Assembly (NCBI GenBank): GCA_002501655.1
Contig: DANY01000008.1
Span: forward strand, 1 to 64,000
Length of the DNA: 64,000 nucleotides
Direction of reading: 5' to 3'
Origin: Methanoculleus sp. UBA303
GTDB taxonomy: Archaea > Halobacteriota > Methanomicrobia > Methanomicrobiales > Methanoculleaceae
A program made the position numbers and the translations under genes. Numbering within the stretch: position 1 is the stretch's first letter; every line of letters begins with the position of its first letter. A model generated the notes under the pieces. That model made no database searches. It was given only the letters and a program-made list of their open reading frames with translations, and was not told where the DNA came from. This document shows, piece after piece, positions 1-7,072 of the stretch.

Positions 1-374
1 CTGACCTTAACCTGACGCCAGTGTCCTGTTACCGGAGTCCGAATGAGCGCCTCATCCGGACCGAAACGGTTACACGGGAGTATATGCGCAATCATGTATA
101 AAATATTATTTAATTGCAAAGCAATTTTTGTCGTACGTGTTTTGATAATACTTGCTTGTAACAGCCCTTTTGCCGGCCTGAACTCCGGGGAGGCAAGTAT
201 TTCTAACCGGAGGTGTAACGATACGTAGAGCAGAAAACCTGTGCGGATAGCCGCCGTTCCCGGAAAAGGCGGGCCCGCGCCGGAAAAATCCCGAATTTCC
301 CCTGCTGCAGGGAGTGCGGGCGGCAGGGGGCTGTGACCGCACTGGCGGGTCTCAACAGGTGGAGATGAACAGGT
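1..374. other. Left-edge region without a recognisable gene
   Basis: No open frame here resembles a known protein, and the short frames lack coding character. Around 105-120 there is an AT-rich block that could be a promoter TATA region. A good ribosome binding site (GGTGGAG, about 357-363) lies just before the next gene. The first ~50 bases may be the tail of a gene outside the window, but I cannot tell on which strand. Confidence 0.4.
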
Positions 375-1058
375 ATGGCGGAGAAACAGGATTTCGTATA
401 TGTCGTTCTGGCTATCGCGGTCGTCCTCCTGATAGCCCTGGTCATCAAACCGGCGATGACCGGCGATGCGCCGGGCTTCCGGTGGCCCGGGGAGCCGGAG
501 CCGACGGTCACCCCGGCATGGACGCCCGCCTACGTCCCCACGGCGCCGCCCGCAACCGCAACCCCGACGCCCACCCCGGTCCCCACCTGGGACGGGAAAC
601 CGCGGGGCATCGGGTTCGTCGACCCCGCGAAATATCATATCCAGCCCGGGGAGCCGCCCCTGAACCAGACCGCGCGGCAGCCGGCGGCCGCGCCCGGCAT
701 CACCCGGTGGGTGACCTACGCGACGATCGACGGCAAGTGGTCGGGGACCACCGGGATCGTCCGGATACCGTTTCCCATGTGGCGACTCGATTACTCCGGG
801 ACCACGACATCGAACTACGAGATCCCGCGCTTCAACTGCCAGGTCATGGACGCCGAAGACCCGAACCGGTTCGTCCGGATCATCACCTTGAACTTCCCCG
901 AGTTCCTCGCCATGAAGGACAAACCCGAACTCCGGAACGAACAGTGGGTGAGCACATTCTATGAGGGAAACCACGACTACTACTTCGTCATCAACGCCCG
1001 GTGCATCGACGCCTACCACTTAAAGATCCAGGTGCCGGAGACGTATGTAGGTACATAG
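375..1058 (+). CDS. Membrane-anchored extracellular protein, unknown function
   Basis: A 227-residue protein. Residues ~7-27 form a single hydrophobic segment (YVVLAIAVVLLIALVI) that would act as an uncleaved signal anchor. It is followed by a proline/threonine-rich spacer (~43-73, including PTPTPVPT) of the kind archaea use to hold a domain away from the membrane, then a ~140-residue outer domain with two cysteines. The start is supported by a GGTGGAG site about 10 bases upstream. I do not recognise the outer domain. It sits alone, upstream of the toxin-antitoxin debris. The overlapping alternative frames have no plausible membrane or domain features. Confidence 0.75.
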   Translation: MAEKQDFVYVVLAIAVVLLIALVIKPAMTGDAPGFRWPGEPEPTVTPAWTPAYVPTAPPATATPTPTPVPTWDGKPRGIGFVDPAKYHIQPGEPPLNQTARQPAAAPGITRWVTYATIDGKWSGTTGIVRIPFPMWRLDYSGTTTSNYEIPRFNCQVMDAEDPNRFVRIITLNFPEFLAMKDKPELRNEQWVSTFYEGNHDYYFVINARCIDAYHLKIQVPETYVGT

Positions 1059-1146
1059 GTGGGTGTGATGATGACCCTCCTGGTCGAGACGGTGCAACCG
1101 GCGGCGAGGATCGAGAAGAATTTTGATAAGTTGACGATATAACGAA

Positions 1147-1405
1147 ATGGATCTGCCCCTGGATTACGGCTCGCTGCTCCTCGAAGTCGAAGAACGCCCT
1201 ACGCGCCGCTCGGTACCAGGCGTGCTCGGAGCAGTCAACAAGGAACTGGTCGGCCTGTACCGCGATATCAGGGGTTGATTTTGGAGCGACGGGCCGGTGA
1301 TACCCGGGGCAAGTCAATTCTCCAACAACCGGTTGGAGATTTTCAAAAGGAGTTTCCCGGCATCGGCGGCTTTTTATCCTTCAATCTCCTGTGCATGAAG
1401 TCGTT
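1147..1405 (+). pseudogene. Relic of a YhcG/DUF1016-type PDDEXK nuclease (N-terminal part)
   Basis: The first frame from 1147 reads like the start of DUF1016 proteins (LDYGSLLLEVEERPTRRSV, then VNKELVGLYRDI). It stops at about 1277, but the next frame continues the same family with ILERRAGDTRGKSILQQ and FQKEFPGIGGF. DUF1016_N proteins normally carry this order: a YAALL-like start, then the LYWEIG segment, then GWGKSVV and REFPG. So the relic has at least one frameshift and has lost the C-terminal nuclease domain. YhcG-like proteins are often found in defence or mobile islands, which fits the surroundings. Family call from remembered consensus, not a search. Confidence 0.6.
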
Positions 1406-1590
1406 TTCTGGATATGGTCGTCAAGACGGCGGTAGCGATTTCTCGCAAATCCGAACGGCCCGAAGGCGCTGGCTATCCCGCTCGATGCCCGGGCGAAGAC
1501 GGCGATGAAGAACGGAGGAGAGATTTGACTGAGGGGAAACCTATTTGAGGTATCCGGGGACAGTATGCTGCATCCAGAGGAGAGATAGCG

Positions 1591-1737
1591 ATGGCGAAAC
1601 CGATCGAACTCGGATTGGTTCTGGAGGGGGAAGATGCCCGGCGCTTTCACGAGTACATGGAGCAGCCCACCTACACGGACGATGCGCGAAGACTGATCCG
1701 GTTCGCGGCACAAGAAGCGCAAAACCGGCGTCTGTGA
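1591..1737 (+). CDS. 48-residue antitoxin-like protein, LVLEGEDARRF family, copy 1
   Basis: A small charged protein beginning MAKPIELGLVLEGEDARRF and ending in an Arg-rich tail. It has a good ribosome binding site (AGAGGAGAG) before the ATG. Two close paralogues lie at 2267-2431 and 5617-5763. Copies 1 and 3 are directly followed by a GNAT acetyltransferase relic, the layout of GNAT toxin-antitoxin pairs (TacT/AtaT class). It does not look like the DUF1778 ribbon-helix-helix antitoxins usual in those pairs, so the antitoxin role is inferred from position and size only. Confidence 0.6.
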   Translation: MAKPIELGLVLEGEDARRFHEYMEQPTYTDDARRLIRFAAQEAQNRRL

Positions 1738-1744
1738 ACATACT

Positions 1745-2256
1745 ATGCCTCTCCCGGCACTCCGTTTCTCGCCTCATTCGAAAGATCTGGATCTATCGTC
1801 CTTCAGTTGCGGCCATGCCGATCTGGACGGATTCCTGCTCGAGGATTCGATGGAGTATCAGCAGGAGCGGCTGTCCGTAACCCGCCTTGCGTATATCGAC
1901 TCTGAGATCGCAGGATTTTTCACCCTCGTCGCCGACTGCATCGATGCGAAGCAGGTGGACCCGGAGGATGGGAACCCTACCGGAAATACCCGGCGATAAA
2001 AATTGCCCGGCTGGCGACATCGTCGAAGTACCAGAACCGGGGCGTCGGGTTTCTGATGCTCGGCGAAGTCTTGGCGCTCACGATAACGCTATCCAAGTAC
2101 GTCGGCTGCAGGATCATCACCGTGGACTCGAAACGTGAATCTGTGGGATTTTACGAGAAGTTCGGGTTCAAGCGCGCAACCAGTAAACTCTCCGACCCGG
2201 TCCACCTGTACATGGACTATCATAAACTGCTGGAAGAGGAGCATCTGGCGGAGTGA
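1745..2256 (+). pseudogene. GNAT acetyltransferase toxin, frameshifted
   Basis: The first part (from ATG 1745) carries the N-terminal hallmark of GNAT toxins: HADLDGFLLEDSMEYQQERL followed by VTRLAYIDSEIAGFFTLV. The frame then ends at 1999, while another frame picks up around 1970 with IKIARLATSSKYQNRGVGFL. That matches the acetyl-CoA pyrophosphate-binding motif (Q/R-x-x-G-x-G/A). The frame finishes with VGFYEKFGFKRA and a stop at 2256. A single-base change near 1965-1975 therefore splits an otherwise complete ~170-residue protein. It lies 7 bases after the small LVLEGEDARRF gene. Known GNAT toxins acetylate aminoacyl-tRNA; activity here is doubtful unless the frameshift is a sequencing error. 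Confidence 0.7.
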
Positions 2257-2266
2257 GGGCTCGATT

Positions 2267-2431
2267 GTGTCGAGAGGGAGGAAGACGACGAAACCGATCG
2301 AACTCGGGCTTGTCCTGGAGGGGGAAGATGCCCGGCGGTTCCAGCACTACCTGGACCACCCCACCGACACCGATGACGGCCGCGAGCTGATCCGCGAAGC
2401 TGCCCTCTTCGCCCGCGAGATGCGGGTGTGA
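2267..2431 (+). CDS. LVLEGEDARRF family protein, copy 2, possible lost start codon
   Basis: From KPIELGLVLEGEDARRF on, the protein is nearly identical to copy 3. In copies 1 and 3 the start ATG lies two or three codons before the KPIEL/RPIEL segment. Here the matching triplet, after GGGAGGAAG, is ACG (about 2284), so the ancestral start seems mutated. An in-frame GTG at 2267 could give a 54-residue product, but the strong purine-rich site then falls inside the gene. The stretch after the stop (2432-2460) still resembles the start of the GNAT gene after copy 3, but no toxin remains. Confidence 0.45.
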   Translation: MSRGRKTTKPIELGLVLEGEDARRFQHYLDHPTDTDDGRELIREAALFAREMRV

Positions 2432-2628
2432 CCCAAAAAATTACCCTTCGATCGTCTCTCTTTTTTATCTCTGCGGGGTGGAAGGCGGCATGAGCGGGAA
2501 GACTCTCTGCGCAAGCGGGGGGATGGGAGCGGCGCCCCTTCTTTGGTTTCACGAATCCCCCCGCACGGCTCATCGTTATGCCGAAGAACTGCAGATCGCT
2601 CATGTGATAACCGACAGGAGAGTTTCCG
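2432..2628 (+). other. Remnant left end of a TnpB-type element
   Basis: The stretch TTCACGAATCCCCCCGC near 2549 is also found in the left end of the intact TnpB element (around 28635). It lies ~80 bases before a transposase-like start at 2629, about the same distance as in the intact copy. I read it as the remains of a related element's left end. Confidence 0.4.
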
Positions 2629-2760
2629 ATGCACGTTGCCGCAAAGATCAGGATTCAGGTCACGCCCGAGCAGGAGGGCGTGCTCTGGCAGCTCTCCGAG
2701 AAGTGCCGGTTCGTCTACAATTTTGCGCCTCGCTCTGGAAACGCGTTATGGTATGTGAGT
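2629..2760 (+). pseudogene. OrfB/TnpB-like transposase, N-terminal relic
   Basis: From ATG 2629 the frame gives HVAAKIRIQVTPEQEGVLWQ and SEKCRFVYNF, the typical N-terminus of OrfB_IS605/TnpB proteins (xxTxEQxxxLxxxxxxCRFVYN). After a shift of frame near 2725 the reading ALETRYG can still be followed, then coding character is lost. It belongs to a different TnpB subfamily from the copies at 4294 and 28702, which begin MRHVTRYRAYPS. The stretch 2760-3020 may hold more of the same relic but cannot be read in any one frame. Confidence 0.5.
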
Positions 2761-3162
2761 GCGGGAACACCCTTGACTCCCCTGCACCGTCGATAACTGA
2801 AAGATGGGGGCAGTCGGGGCGGGGTAAGCGTTTCCGCCGGAAATTCCGGATACAACCTTACGGTCTGGTTCCGGATCGTTGAGCCAAGCGCTCAGGTTCA
2901 TGGGGCATACCGGAAGAAATCGGAAACTTACCCCGTTCCGGCAAAAGATCCTACTCGAAAACGGGCGACTTGAGGAGACCGCATCGCTGATGGCCCGAAC
3001 GGGGATGATCACCTACTAATATGCATGCATCTCATTGGCAGGCCGGGTGGCCCTCTCCTCCTGCAGAGGCCATTCGAGAGGCGCCTGACCTGAAGTGCCC
3101 TCAGGTCCGTTCTTAGGAAACTGGTCGATATCTTTATCGCGCCGTCGACGCGATCAACATGT

Positions 3163-3546
3163 ATGGTTGTCCCCGGCACCGCATGTGAGCGAAAACAGCA
3201 GCTCGAAGATGAGTTACAGGCGTTCGTCAATCGTTGGAGCCGGGATCCGTCGATCAAGAAGATCATCCTCTTCGGCTCGGTTGCCCGGGGCGATGTCCGT
3301 TGCGGTAGCGATCTCGATCTTATTATCGTCCAGGAGACGGATAAGAAGTTTTTAGCGCGCCTGGAGCCGTTCTACCGCGATGCCCGTGTCGCCATGGATA
3401 TTCTGGTGTACACTCCGGATGAGTTCGCTGCCATGACTGAGGGGATCTTTCTTAAGAATGCGTTACAGGATGGTGTTTTGATATATGAAGCGGGAACCGG
3501 GAAAAGAAGGGATCAGATGGTTGAAACAGGCAGAACGCGACCTTGA
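3163..3546 (+). CDS. mntA: MNT-type minimal nucleotidyltransferase, antitoxin of pair 1
   Basis: A 127-residue MNT-fold protein with the full catalytic signature: GSVARGD followed by SDLDL (G-S-x10-D-x-D) and a later Asp in VAMDILVY. Such proteins transfer AMP to a HEPN partner and neutralise it. The coding frame overlaps the HEPN gene at 3485 by 62 bases, the usual coupling of these pairs. No strong ribosome site precedes ATG 3163, but a TATA-like ATCTTTATCG lies ~27-35 bases upstream, so the transcript may be leaderless. The MNT/HEPN call is firm; the antitoxin role comes from family knowledge. Confidence 0.85.
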   Translation: MVVPGTACERKQQLEDELQAFVNRWSRDPSIKKIILFGSVARGDVRCGSDLDLIIVQETDKKFLARLEPFYRDARVAMDILVYTPDEFAAMTEGIFLKNALQDGVLIYEAGTGKRRDQMVETGRTRP

Positions 3547-3889
3547 CGATGCGCGGTACACTTTTGCGGGCGAGAGGTATAATCTGGTCTGCTTTCTGTC
3601 CCAGCAGGCCGCAGAGAAGGCCGTCAAGGCGTTCCTTTACCTCTCGGGGGAGGAAAGAGTGCTCGGCCATTCCGTCGCGGACCTTCTTACCCGGGCCTCC
3701 TCACTCAACCATGCCTTTATTACCGTCTCGCGGGCAAGGACTCTTGACCTCTATTATATTCCCACCCGCTATCCGAACGGGATCCCGGGTGGCCTGCCGT
3801 ATGAGGCGTTCGACCGGGAGGAAGGGGAGAAGGCTCTGACACTCGCCACCGCCGTTATCGACCTCGTCAAGAAAATGTTCACGGATTAG
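3485..3889 (+). CDS. HEPN-domain protein, toxin of pair 1
   Basis: A 134-residue all-helical HEPN protein of the PF05168 type. It begins with WLKQAERDLDDARYTFAGE, continues with CFLSQQAAEKAVKAFLYL, and near the end shows LDLYYIPTRYPNG, the conserved motif of this subgroup. That subgroup differs from the RX4HXY HepT proteins at 6372 and 8750. HEPN toxins are usually RNases; here the partner is the overlapping MNT protein. The start ATG 3485 lies inside the upstream gene, so translation is probably coupled. Confidence 0.82.
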   Translation: MKREPGKEGIRWLKQAERDLDDARYTFAGERYNLVCFLSQQAAEKAVKAFLYLSGEERVLGHSVADLLTRASSLNHAFITVSRARTLDLYYIPTRYPNGIPGGLPYEAFDREEGEKALTLATAVIDLVKKMFTD

Positions 3890-4154
3890 TGCATTGCAGG
3901 CGGGACTTTCGGGATTCACCATCACCTCTTGAACGCGTCGGTCTGGAGTATCTGGGTGCTGTTCCAGGAGTTACTGGATAATGATCTCTTGCGATCGTTC
4001 ATGGAGAGGTTGCATGTCCGGGGTGAGCCGTATGAAATTGGGGTTTGATCGCGAGGAGAACCGGCAGTAGAGGCTGATTTTTGTCCGAAGACATGCTCTC
4101 CAGGTTGGGCGGGCTCCAGATGAGGTCTCGATCCGCCAGCGGGCCGATCTTTAC
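3890..4154. other. Gap with a short unassigned relic
   Basis: About 265 bases between the HEPN gene and the first TnpB element. A frame ending near 4049 reads FQELLDNDLLRSFMERL and may be the tail of a lost gene, but I cannot name it. Nothing else is recognisable. Confidence 0.3.
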
Positions 4155-4169
4155 AGATCCGGGGTTTTC

Positions 4170-4218
4170 GGGGTGCAATTCAGCCCCACGGCTCAAGCCG
4201 GGGGCTGAATTGCACCCC
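4170..4218. repeat. Perfect 18-bp inverted repeat in the TnpB element left end
   Basis: GGGGTGCAATTCAGCCCC (4170-4187) pairs perfectly with 4201-4218. The 13-base loop itself holds a short stem (GGCT/AGCC). Subterminal hairpins of this kind are the recognition structures for single-strand TnpA transposases. In the copy at 28.6 kb the outer stem is imperfect and the inner part is the reverse complement of this one. Confidence 0.8.
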
Positions 4219-4293
4219 CTGGTCCGTACACTTTCACCCCACGCGGGATATCGTATAGACTGATGAGGCCCAACGCCTCTATTGGTTCAAGCA

Positions 4294-5366
4294 ATGCGAC
4301 ACGTCACCCGGTACCGAGCATACCCCTCTCACGCCGTTGAGCAGCGGCTGTTCACCGGGTTTGCGAGGTGCTCCTTTGTCCGGCATTGGTGTCTTGAGAC
4401 CAAGGTATACCGGGATTCCTGTCTTCCGAAGCTGAAAGAAGAGTACCCTGAGTTGAAGGAAGTCCACAGCAAGGTTCTGCAGAACGTGGTTCAGCAGATC
4501 GTTCACAACCTGATTGCCCTGAGAGGACTGAAGGCAAAGGGGAGGAAGGTCGGCAAGCTGCGGAAGAAGTGGCTTCACTCGATGATCTACGAGCAGACCG
4601 GGTTCAAGCTCACGGGCAACTGCCTCCGGTTGAGCAAGATCGGGGAGAGGTGCCGATCGAACTCAGCCGCCCGGTACCCGGGCGGATCAAGCAGATCGTG
4701 ATCAAGCAGATCGTGATCAAGCACACGCCTGCTCACCAGTGGTTTGTGGCGATCATCTCCGAGACTCCGGACACGCCCGAACCGACGACCGGCACCCGGG
4801 CGGTCGGGATCGACCTGAATCTGGAGAACTTCTCTACCGATACCGAGGGCAAAGTCTTCCCGCACCCGCACAACGTCAGGAAGGCCGCGAAGCGGCTCCG
4901 GCGTGCTCAGCGGAGGATGTCGAAGAAGGTGCTCGGGAGCAGGAACCGCCGGAAACAGCGGATCAGGGTCGCCCGGATCCATGAAGCGGTCGAGAACCGG
5001 AGAAATGATTTCCTGCACACGTGGAGCCGGTACTATGTGGACCACTACGATCTCATCGCTCTGGAACACCTGAACATCAAACCGATGGTCGAATCGCTGG
5101 ACGCGAAACTCCGCGGCAGATCCAGATCTATTCTCGATGCCGCGTGGTACAAGGCCCGGGAGTTCATACGCTACAAAGCTGCGAATGCTGGTAGGTATGT
5201 GCATCTGGTCGATCCGGCCTATACAACCCAAGACTGTTTCCTCTGCGGGCACCGGGAGAAGAAGGATCTCGCGCAGCGGACACACTACTGCCCGGTCTGC
5301 GGATACACTGTCCCGCGAGATCTGAACGCCGCGCAGAATATTCTGAAACGAGCAGCCGTAGGGTGA
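4294..5366 (+). pseudogene. tnpB: tnpB, frameshifted copy 1
   Basis: The product would match the intact TnpB at 28702 over its whole length. A +2-base change at about 4644-4650 (GAGAGGTGCCG against GAGCTGCG) shifts the frame, so the N-terminal part ends at 4701 and the C-terminal part continues in another frame to 5366. Just after it, 15 bases are tandemly repeated (ATCGTGATCAAGCAG), giving IKQIVIKQIVIK instead of IKQIVVK. The RuvC residues (GIDLN, ALEHLNI, DLNAAQ) and the CxxC zinc finger are still readable. A TGA replaces TGG near the 3' end, in the part that overlaps the omega-RNA. No functional nuclease is expected. Confidence 0.85.
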
Positions 5367-5616
5367 GGCACACCCGAATCTACGCTTGTGGAGATCAGAA
5401 CCACTACACCACCAATCCTGGTGGTGCAAGTTCCGGTCAACGAAGCAAGAATCTCCAGGCGTTAGCCCGGGGAGAGTGTCAATTCCTGAGGATGGTCCCA
5501 AACGTGTGAACGAAGCATTGTAACCTGGAGGTGCCGGTAATCCTCGCGATAGAGAACAGCAGGAAAACTCATTTAAGGTACGCCGTGATACCTTACTATA
5601 TCAGGAGTGAAGGAAG

Positions 5617-5763
5617 ATGGCCAGACCGATCGAACTCGGGCTTGTCCTGGAGGGAGAAGATGCCCGGCGGTTCCAGCACTACCTGGACCACCCCACCGAC
5701 ACCGATGACGGCCGCGAGCTGATCCGCGAAGCCGCCATCCTCGCCCGCGAGATGCGGTTGTAA
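5617..5763 (+). CDS. 48-residue antitoxin-like protein, LVLEGEDARRF family, copy 3
   Basis: It begins MARPIELGLVLEGEDARRF and ends AREMRL, with a good purine-rich site (GAAGGAAG) before ATG 5617. It is nearly identical to copy 2 and clearly related to copy 1. A GNAT toxin relic in another frame follows at once, as for copy 1. The conserved pairing with a GNAT gene suggests an antitoxin, but no known antitoxin fold is visible. Confidence 0.65.
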   Translation: MARPIELGLVLEGEDARRFQHYLDHPTDTDDGRELIREAAILAREMRL

Positions 5764-5771
5764 TCAAAAAA

Positions 5772-6047
5772 TTACCCTTTGATGTCCCTCTTTTTCCATT
5801 TCTCAACGAAGATGTTGACATTTCACCGTTCCGGTGCCGAGAGTCGGATCTGACGGAGTTCCTGATCGACGACGTGCTCGATAACCAGGTTGCCCGGCTG
5901 TCGGTCACGCGGCTCGTGTCATATGAAGGGCAAATAGTTGGTTTTTTCACACTCACCAACGACTGTATCATCAGGAAAGGGATCAGCGACGACGACGGCA
6001 GAGAGATCCGCTTCACCTTTCAAAAGGCTGATGATGGGGCGAGGTAA
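5772..6047 (+). pseudogene. GNAT acetyltransferase toxin, N-terminal half only
   Basis: The frame reads VDISPFRCRESDLTEFLIDD, then NQVARLSVTRLVSYEGQIVG and FFTLTNDCI. This is the N-terminal half of the same toxin family as 1745-2256. It stops at 6045-6047, before the acetyl-CoA-binding motif. No ATG, GTG or TTG lies suitably at the front of the frame. Both facts point to a truncated relic. Confidence 0.65.
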
Positions 6048-6082
6048 TACTGACAGTATCATATGGATGAGGGTCGAGCGAA

Positions 6083-6412
6083 ATGGCTGAATGCGGATTG
6101 ACAGAGAAGTCCCGTAAGGTAATTGTTCGTATACTCACCCAGAACGACGCTGATTGGATCGCAATCTTCGGCTCCTATGCCCGGGGGGAAGCCGGCGTAA
6201 CAAGTGATATCGATATCCTGGTCGGGTTCGTCCACAAAAAGAGTCTTTTCCAACTTGTGCGAATCGAGGACGAACTCCGACATGCTCTCGGGAGAGACGT
6301 GGATCTTGTCACCGAGAACGCCCTGAGCCCATACCTTGCCGATACAATACACCGTGATGCCGTGGTGATCTATGACGCCAGAGGACCCCGCATATCTTCG
6401 CCACATCCTTGA
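6083..6412 (+). CDS. mntA: MNT-type nucleotidyltransferase antitoxin, pair 2
   Basis: A 109-residue protein with GSYARGEAGVTSDIDILVGF (G-S-x10-D-x-D) and a third acidic residue in RDVDLV, the complete MNT active site. MntA proteins add AMP to a tyrosine of the HepT partner. The gene overlaps the hepT gene by 41 bases, typical of the type VII module. ATG 6083 follows a modest GAGGG site. Confidence 0.88.
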   Translation: MAECGLTEKSRKVIVRILTQNDADWIAIFGSYARGEAGVTSDIDILVGFVHKKSLFQLVRIEDELRHALGRDVDLVTENALSPYLADTIHRDAVVIYDARGPRISSPHP

Positions 6413-6734
6413 TGCCATTATAAGCATCGAGGAGTTCTCTGAAGGCATTTCGTCGGCGGAAGGCCTCCGGAACCATCGGCTGGAACGCGCCGGGATCGAG
6501 CGCATGCTGACCATTATCGGCGAAGCGGCAAAGAAGGTCTCCCCTGAGTTGCGCGAGGGTTATCCAGAGGTTCCCTGGAGAGAGGCGGCGGGGCTGCGAG
6601 ATAAAATTGTCCACCACTACTTCGGTGTAGACTACGAGGCAGTATTCCTGACCATACAGGACGATCTCCCGGCGCTCAAGCGGGAAATCCAGTCTATCCT
6701 CGAGGAGATCGACCGCATGCGTCCCACCGGATAG
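6372..6734 (+). CDS. hepT: HepT-like HEPN RNase toxin (DUF86), pair 2
   Basis: A 120-residue DUF86 protein that starts with the family-typical DPAYLRHILDAI and carries the catalytic RX4HXY motif as RDKIVHHYFGVD near residue 78. In characterised pairs this is the RNase active site, and its tyrosine is the AMPylation target of MntA. The gene starts inside mntA, so the two are cotranslated. The gene is full length and looks functional. Confidence 0.88.
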   Translation: MTPEDPAYLRHILDAIISIEEFSEGISSAEGLRNHRLERAGIERMLTIIGEAAKKVSPELREGYPEVPWREAAGLRDKIVHHYFGVDYEAVFLTIQDDLPALKREIQSILEEIDRMRPTG

Positions 6735-6779
6735 CACCGCGAAGGTGACACGCGTACGATCGGTTCGCCGGGGGAATAT

Positions 6780-6950
6780 CTCAACGCCCGGCTGAACGCC
6801 GCTCAAAACATCTTAAAACGAGCATTGGTAGGGTGGGCACACCTAAATCTACGCTTGAGGAGATCAGGATCGCTACGCCGCCGATCCGGCCGGTGCAAGT
6901 CCCGGTCCATGAACCAGGAATCTCCAGGCTTTAGCCCGTGGAGAGTGTCA
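6780..6950 (+). mobile_element. Relic of a TnpB element (3' end of tnpB plus right end)
   Basis: The frame reads LNAAQNILKRALVGWAHL, matching the last helix of the intact TnpB. It is followed by the conserved right-end stretch, including GAATCTCCAGGCTTTAGCCC and closing in GGAGAGTGTCAA. Everything upstream of the C-terminus is gone. The omega-RNA-like end is better preserved than the protein. Confidence 0.7.
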
Positions 6951-7061
6951 AAAAAGACCCTCGATCTCCTCCCGCTCAATCCCGGTCTGCTTGAGAATCT
7001 CCAGGAACGTACCGGCCGGAAGGTTCCGCCCGTGTACCGGAACGGTGACCCGACGCTTCAT
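6948..7061 (-). pseudogene. HicA-like toxin, C-terminal fragment
   Basis: Read on the minus strand, 37 residues give MKRRVTVPVHGRNLPAGTF and LKQTGIEREEIEGLF. This is the second half of HicA/YcfA proteins (TVPxHxxxxLxxGTLxxILxxxGI). The N-terminal half with the active-site histidine is missing. Its stop codon is supplied by the TCA of the TnpB right end at 6948-6950, so the element seems to have landed at the 3' end of a hicA or truncated it. Confidence 0.55.
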
Positions 7062-7072
7062 TGCGAACGTAT

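Larger units (their letters stand above)
4155..5482 (+). mobile_element. IS1341-type TnpB element, copy 1 (decayed)
   Basis: The left end follows TTAC (4151-4154) and begins AGATCCGGGG. A long perfect hairpin, a tnpB gene and a right end closing in GGGGAGAGTGTCAA (about 5469-5482) follow. The same ends flank the intact copy at 28562-29873. No tnpA (Y1 transposase) is present, as in IS1341-type members of the IS200/IS605 family, so movement would need TnpA from elsewhere. Exact ends are inferred by comparing the copies. Confidence 0.7.

Noticed and set aside
43-228. Short frame at the left edge
   Set aside because: No ribosome site, mixed composition and no family resemblance.
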